The position numbers were made by a program, and so were the translations under genes. Under the pieces are notes generated by a model. It saw nothing but the letters and a program-made list of their open reading frames with translations, was not told the origin of the DNA and ran no database searches. Below are positions 60,101 to 64,000 of a DNA stretch of 64,000 bases, piece by piece (the first letter of the stretch is position 1; the number at the start of each line of letters is the position of its first letter). Source of the DNA: Blastomussa wellsi (taxonomy: Eukaryota; Cnidaria; Anthozoa; Scleractinia; Plerogyridae); contig OX393563.1 in the NCBI GenBank assembly GCA_947652115.1, positions 8,901,942-8,965,941 of the forward strand. The letters are read 5' to 3'.

Positions 60101-62871
60101 TCTTGACACACTCATCAAATGTCTGAAATAAAAAACAAAGTTCTTTTTAATTAAATTTTCTGATACACACTAGTTGGAGCAACAGTTGCTAATGCGAAAC
60201 TAGGTCTTTTATTCTCTTTCATTAAAATAATCTGACTTTTACCAGTACTCCCTACAATAAAATGCCAGAGGGTGGCCATAGAGCGAGTTTCAACTGTGTA
60301 TTTTGCTTTGCTCACCTCTTTGTCTCCCTGCCTTGTCCTTCGAAGATAAGGCCTAAAGGTATCTCCGAACCTTAAGAAATAATAGTATGAAACTAGTCTC
60401 TCCAGAGGTTTCCTAACAATGTTTATATACAGTGGCCTTTTCTGAACACCAAACTTTTCAAACTCGACATAGGCAAGATGACCATGATAGACAGCAGGCA
60501 TTTTCTGTCTCCATTTCGTGATGTTGTGAGCAAATCGCATTCGGTCAGGGAGTGACAATGTGTGATAGTTCCGACTCACATTCAAGTGAAGGGCATGAAA
60601 TTTGTTTGGAAAACAAAGGTCATAGATGACACCCATAAACGAAGTGCTGCCAGTCTTGGGAACCCTATTGTAGAATATCACAATGTGGTCATCGTCATTT
60701 TCAGCTTCCAAGATAGCCTCTCTCCGGTTGGATGACTGTAAAAAGAAGCAACAAAACTGTCTAGTACAAACTAAATTTCCATACAGGGAGTCCGTGTGGT
60801 CTAATGGTTTGAACACTGGACTTGGAATCTTGAGATCCCAGCCTCAAATCTTCCCTGCCAGTAGATAACTTGTGTTTGGTGGTCCTGTATTCAATTCCGC
60901 AAAACTTTGTAAATATATAGCTATATCTGGTAAGCCTCCTACCAGTTGGGATTCAGACAATTCATTTAATAAATTTTGTAAAGAAAATAGCAAAATAATA
61001 AAGAGGGCTTTAGATTGTGCTCAATATAACAGCAATTATTTGTATGTACAATTGAGAAAGTTAAATTAGTTATTATAACCATATCAGTTTTTTCCTTTTG
61101 AAAAATTTAGTTCTACCGGCAATTGTAAATAGACAACTGAAGAGCCTAGGTGGATAATTTATGTTGTTCGATAAAACATCATTATGTTTTATGATTCTTG
61201 TTATCACAATCGTTAACATTAAATTGTTCAAATCTAGTTTCTGTTTATTTACACAGGGTCACTGGTCGCCAATGAGATTGAAAATTGAGTGTTGGCGACC
61301 AGAATTTCATAGCTAGTCGCCAACAGGCGACAAAGTTTTAGCATCAATCATTTGACATTTGATTTCAGCAAGAAACTTACCCCTTGTCTTATCAAAGATT
61401 TTACTCTCCATAGAAAGTAATTAACATAAAAAGTAAAGGTAAGATTCCCGTTAGATGACCTTCACAACCATTGTAGTCCACACACTTTGATCAACATTTA
61501 GCGGCTGCCATGTTTTCAGCAGTTTCATCTAACAGCCATACAGTGGGCGCATTGCAAAAACACATGCTTCCCCTTTTGCCAGGGAAATACTCATGACTCC
61601 TCCCCAGTCGTCACCTATGGGATGGACGATGCTTTCCTGCCTTCTTCCCATTATTCCCCACCCTTGTTATTTTTTCTGATAAGAGACGACTGGGAACGAG
61701 TCAGAGGGAAATATGCTCAATGAACGAGTCTTAAAGAAATGTTTTTCAAAACTCAATGTTTTCGTGTAATTCCCTGTGAGGCAAAAATTTTACGAACTGC
61801 TTTTTGGAGACCAGATTTTTTCATTTGTCAACTGGAAAGAATGTTCAGTCGCCACTTGGCGACTACATAAAAAAGTTAATTTCGGACCCTGTTACAATGT
61901 GCATGTATAACTGAATTTATCAAAACCAAGTCACAGAAATTCTGGTCCTCTTTGTACGCAGTACAGACTACATTTCACCTGTCAATATAAAATTTGGCCA
62001 AGAAAGGAGGAACAAACAGCACTGAATTAAGGATGAAAGAGTGGGGAAGGAAACTTTGGCATGAAAAAAATTTCCTTTGACCCAGTTCAAACATTCGAAC
62101 AGCTGGTGAACTGTTTTGAACAGATAGCTGACAAGCCGTTCGAACGACATGCCAATCTGTTTGAAAAAACCAGGTCTTGTGTCTGATACTTGTGCATCAA
62201 TATAACTGAAGAAAAGAGCAAATGGAACAAAAATAGCAGCTACATGTCAGAAGAAGCATGTGAAAACATCAATCTTCATAGCTTAGAATTTGTCGTTTTC
62301 AGTTCCATGTCAGTAAATTCATCAGTTTTGTTTCTAAATTCTTATTTATATTGTATATATTTTATATAATATTGTGAACAAGAAGAAAGTTGTAAAATCA
62401 CCTAAACAAAAAGGATGATCATAATAATTATTATGTGCCAGAAGACCTAACAATTGTTTTGTCAAATTTCATATGCACATCCCCTGGGAAGCTGGGATGG
62501 CGCAGTGGTGAGAACGCGCGCCTGCCACCATGTGGCCCGGGTTCAATTCCTGCACCCGGCATCAAATGTGGTTTGAGTTTGTTGATGGTTCTAGTCCTTT
62601 CTCCCTGGGTTTTTCTCCAGGTTCCAGGGTTTTCCTCCTTCAGAGAAAGAATAACACTTTTAAATTTGAATAGTCGAAAGACTATTTTGTGCTACCCTCA
62701 TTAAAACAACACAAACAAACCAAGCCATGAAGCCAGTAATTCATGACGAAATTATAATAAATGCATCATACATTGCTGCGTTTCACAGTAACCCAATAAA
62801 CGTTACCTTGTGACTGCCTTCTGACAAGACCTCTTTCAAAATATCACTATCTGGTGAATGCCTGGGGTACT
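57118..62871 (-). CDS. HS2ST1: Heparan sulfate 2-O-sulfotransferase (5 exons, N-terminus missing)
   Basis: Golgi enzyme that transfers sulfate from PAPS to the 2-OH of iduronic acid in heparan sulfate. Exons in transcript order: 62871-62807, 60735-60316, 60122-60025, 59238-59081 and 57356-57118; all joints are in phase, giving about 326 residues ending with TAA at 57120-57118 (human 356). Motifs: NRVPKTGSTSF (5'-phosphosulfate loop), YHGHLAYVEF containing the catalytic-His region, RKPLERLVSYYYFLRFGD (3'-phosphate-binding region; Lys stands where human has Asp, inside RDP), QGDKETFDECVKKG, LWLQIPFFCGHAPQCW, YLLVGVTEEIGDF, and the C-terminal KSHLRKT, KMENEFYEFA and QFFYEKIRPKV. The missing part is the cytoplasmic tail, membrane anchor and stem start; the first visible exon needs one base from an upstream exon not identified before 64000. 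Family identity is clear along the whole length. Confidence 0.95.
57678..57778 (-). repeat. Dispersed repeat, second copy of the gap-containing sequence
   Basis: Reverse complement: ATTGGCTGAGAAAACG, AACAACAATAACAATGGACC, CTAGCCCTGATAGCC, AAAACAATAGAGC, AAGATCCAATGAAATT. No interruption at the TAACAATG. Confidence 0.75.
58661..58828. repeat. Foldback in HS2ST1 intron
   Basis: GTCCTTGTTGCTACCAAA, GATGATTCATTTGGGAGG and ACAATTG at the left, complementary to ACAATTGTAGCCTCCCAAAT, ATCATC and GGTGGCAACAAGGA at the right. Confidence 0.75.
60785..60905 (+). mobile_element. tRNA-like SINE fragment (family 4)
   Basis: GTCCGTGTGGTCTAATGGTT resembles a tRNA 5' arm and box A, and AGCCTCAAATCTTCC a degenerate box B. 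A copy-like tail (GGTCCTGTATTCAATTCC) follows. It sits in an HS2ST1 intron just upstream of the 60735-60316 exon. Confidence 0.5.
61254..61891. mobile_element. hAT-type non-autonomous element, copy 3 with inserted repeat
   Basis: Ends CAGGGTCACTGGTCGCCAAT and, inverted, CAGGGTCCGAAATTAAC. TTGAAAATTGAGTGTTGGCG and CATAGCTAGTCGCCAACAGG are shared with copy 1. A short foldback (about 61600-61700, CCCCAGTCGTC...GACGACTGGG) makes it longer than copy 1. It lies in an HS2ST1 intron. Confidence 0.7.
62490..62700 (+). mobile_element. tRNA-derived SINE (family 3)
   Basis: Box A TGGCGCAGTGGT (62498-62509) and box B GGGTTCAATTCC (62539-62550) are properly spaced. The sequence then runs into a non-tRNA body (TTTCTCCCTGGGTTTTTCTC). 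It lies upstream of the first visible HS2ST1 intron on the minus strand. Confidence 0.7.
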
Positions 62872-63064
62872 CTGAAGCATACCAAAACAGCAAATAAAAA
62901 TCAGACTTGCAAATTATTTTAATGATGTACACGCAGACATGTCTAATAAGCTTCCCTACTGAGAGGGTGTGTATAACAACAATGACCACTTGAGGACCTA
63001 CAGACTTCAACTATGAATGCAAATATTTATGAGAGCAGTGTTACTAACAATGAAATGCATGACC

Positions 63065-63211
63065 AGTGCTCAAAATTAGAGAAAAATCCAGGTTGTCCTT
63101 ATGGCAAATACCAGACAATCTCAGGAAACCAGTCCTTTATTTTCCTAAAAACTGGTTGCCCGAGTTTTAGTTGTCTTGGGCAACCAGGCAACCGCTAATT
63201 TCAAACACTGA
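63065..63211. mobile_element. Short hAT-type MITE with CAGTG ends
   Basis: Ends CAGTGCTCAAAATTAG and, inverted, CAGTGTTTGAAATTAG, with inner arms GGTTGCCCGAG/CTTGGGCAACC. Confidence 0.6.
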
Positions 63212-63317
63212 TATTAACAAATTATACTTTAACACTAAACAACAAAATTATGTATAATACAATATAAATTAAGCAGACACACTGACAAGGTCTTGTGCTA
63301 TTAGAGAATTATAAAAT

Positions 63318-63506
63318 AGTCAGCTTTATAGACCCTTTTCATAAATGGCTGCCAATAAATTCTTTTGTAATTAGCCTGACTAACCTTGTTTTTGAGTTGA
63401 TAATTCAAAAGAATTTTTACTCCCAAATAAGTTTAGTGAGGCTAATTTGAATGCACACAAAAGACTTTTAAATTGGCAGCCATTTATGAAAAGGGTCTAT
63501 AGGTCT
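63318..63506. mobile_element. Foldback element joined to the LINE 3' end
   Basis: TATAGACCCTTTTCATAAATGGCTGCC at the left and GGCAGCCATTTATGAAAAGGGTCTATAG at the right, with inner TTAGCC/GGCTAA. The LINE-coding sequence begins directly after it. Confidence 0.7.
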
Positions 63507-63812
63507 ATCAATGTTTGGAAAAAACTACCAAGGGATATTAAAAGCGTGGACTCATTCCATATTTTTAAAAGGAGGCTTTTAGATTTTTATGATGACAAAC
63601 CTCTTTCTTATAATCTTCCAAGTGAGGGTGTAAGTTAATGAAGCTATTTTTGAATTAACTTGATTGTAAATAATATCATATGATAATTATTACTACTTTT
63701 ATTACAACTTTTATGATATATCAACATCAACTGGGACATCATCCTGTTTTCTTCTCCAGTTGCTGATGTTATTTTGTACGTGCAACAAATTCAATAAAGT
63801 TAAAGTTAAAGC
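63500..63812 (+). mobile_element. 3' end of a non-LTR retrotransposon (LINE)
   Basis: SINVWKKLPRDIKSVDSFHI followed by FKRRLLDFYDD matches the C-terminal end of CR1/L2-type reverse transcriptase proteins (pattern WNxLPxDIxxxxSxxxFKxxL). A short 3' UTR follows, ending in AATAAAGTTAAAGTTAAAG, a short-unit tail typical of such LINEs. The upstream part is missing and replaced by a palindromic element. Confidence 0.7.
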
Positions 63813-64000
63813 TTATTGGCTAACAAGAATAACTAGACATCACGTCTTCCGTACATGTTCGATGTACTTAGCTTACTTAATAAAACTGTAAAATAGATGT
63901 TCTTGAAAATTTCACTTAATAAAAGTGTAAAACTTGCGGAAGTCCAATATATATTTCTGTCCACGATCCTCGTCAGTCGTTCGCCATGTAAAAAATATGT

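Noticed and set aside
62490..62565. tRNA gene
   Set aside because: Both boxes are present but the sequence runs into a SINE body and the arms do not fold as a clean cloverleaf by eye.

Overview
The window looks like animal nuclear DNA from a cnidarian, most likely an anthozoan such as a stony coral. The genes are split into many short exons with GT-AG introns, the intergenic DNA is AT-rich, and foldback elements, tRNA-derived SINEs and Penelope-like remnants are dense. The protein content also fits: two cytochrome P450s of the CYP74 clan, which among animals are known from cnidarians and lancelets. This placement is inference; no taxonomic marker is present. One 200-N scaffold gap lies at 8316-8515.

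Layout. (1) 1-9975: the minus-strand 5' half of a carnitine O-acetyltransferase (CRAT-like), seven exons; the catalytic half lies beyond the left edge. (2) 9976-16353: repeat-rich spacer with a candidate two-exon micro-membrane-protein gene (11818-12519) and a decayed Penelope-like element (about 15240-16070). (3) 16381-20092: a complete plus-strand ZDHHC12-type palmitoyltransferase in four exons. (4) 20093-31000: repeats only, including a TTA-flanked Harbinger-like element (22851-24119) with a second MITE inserted across its left edge. (5) 31997-39829 and 44964-54507: two tandem plus-strand CYP74-clan P450 genes with matching exon phases, separated by a 1.1-kb (ACTACC)n array (41982-43070). 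Both lack a secure first exon. (6) 57118-62871: the minus-strand 3' part of heparan sulfate 2-O-sulfotransferase (HS2ST1), five exons; the N-terminal exon is missing. (7) 62872-64000: repeats, including the 3' end of a LINE.

The genes do not form a pathway. The most interesting content is the P450 pair: relatives are oxylipin enzymes that rearrange fatty-acid hydroperoxides (allene oxide synthase, hydroperoxide lyase, epoxyalcohol synthase). The upstream copy has diverged at the I-helix and heme loop while the downstream copy keeps the usual motifs, so the tandem copies have probably split in function. All exon joins below were made by eye from splice consensus, reading phase and family similarity. 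No search or transcript was available.
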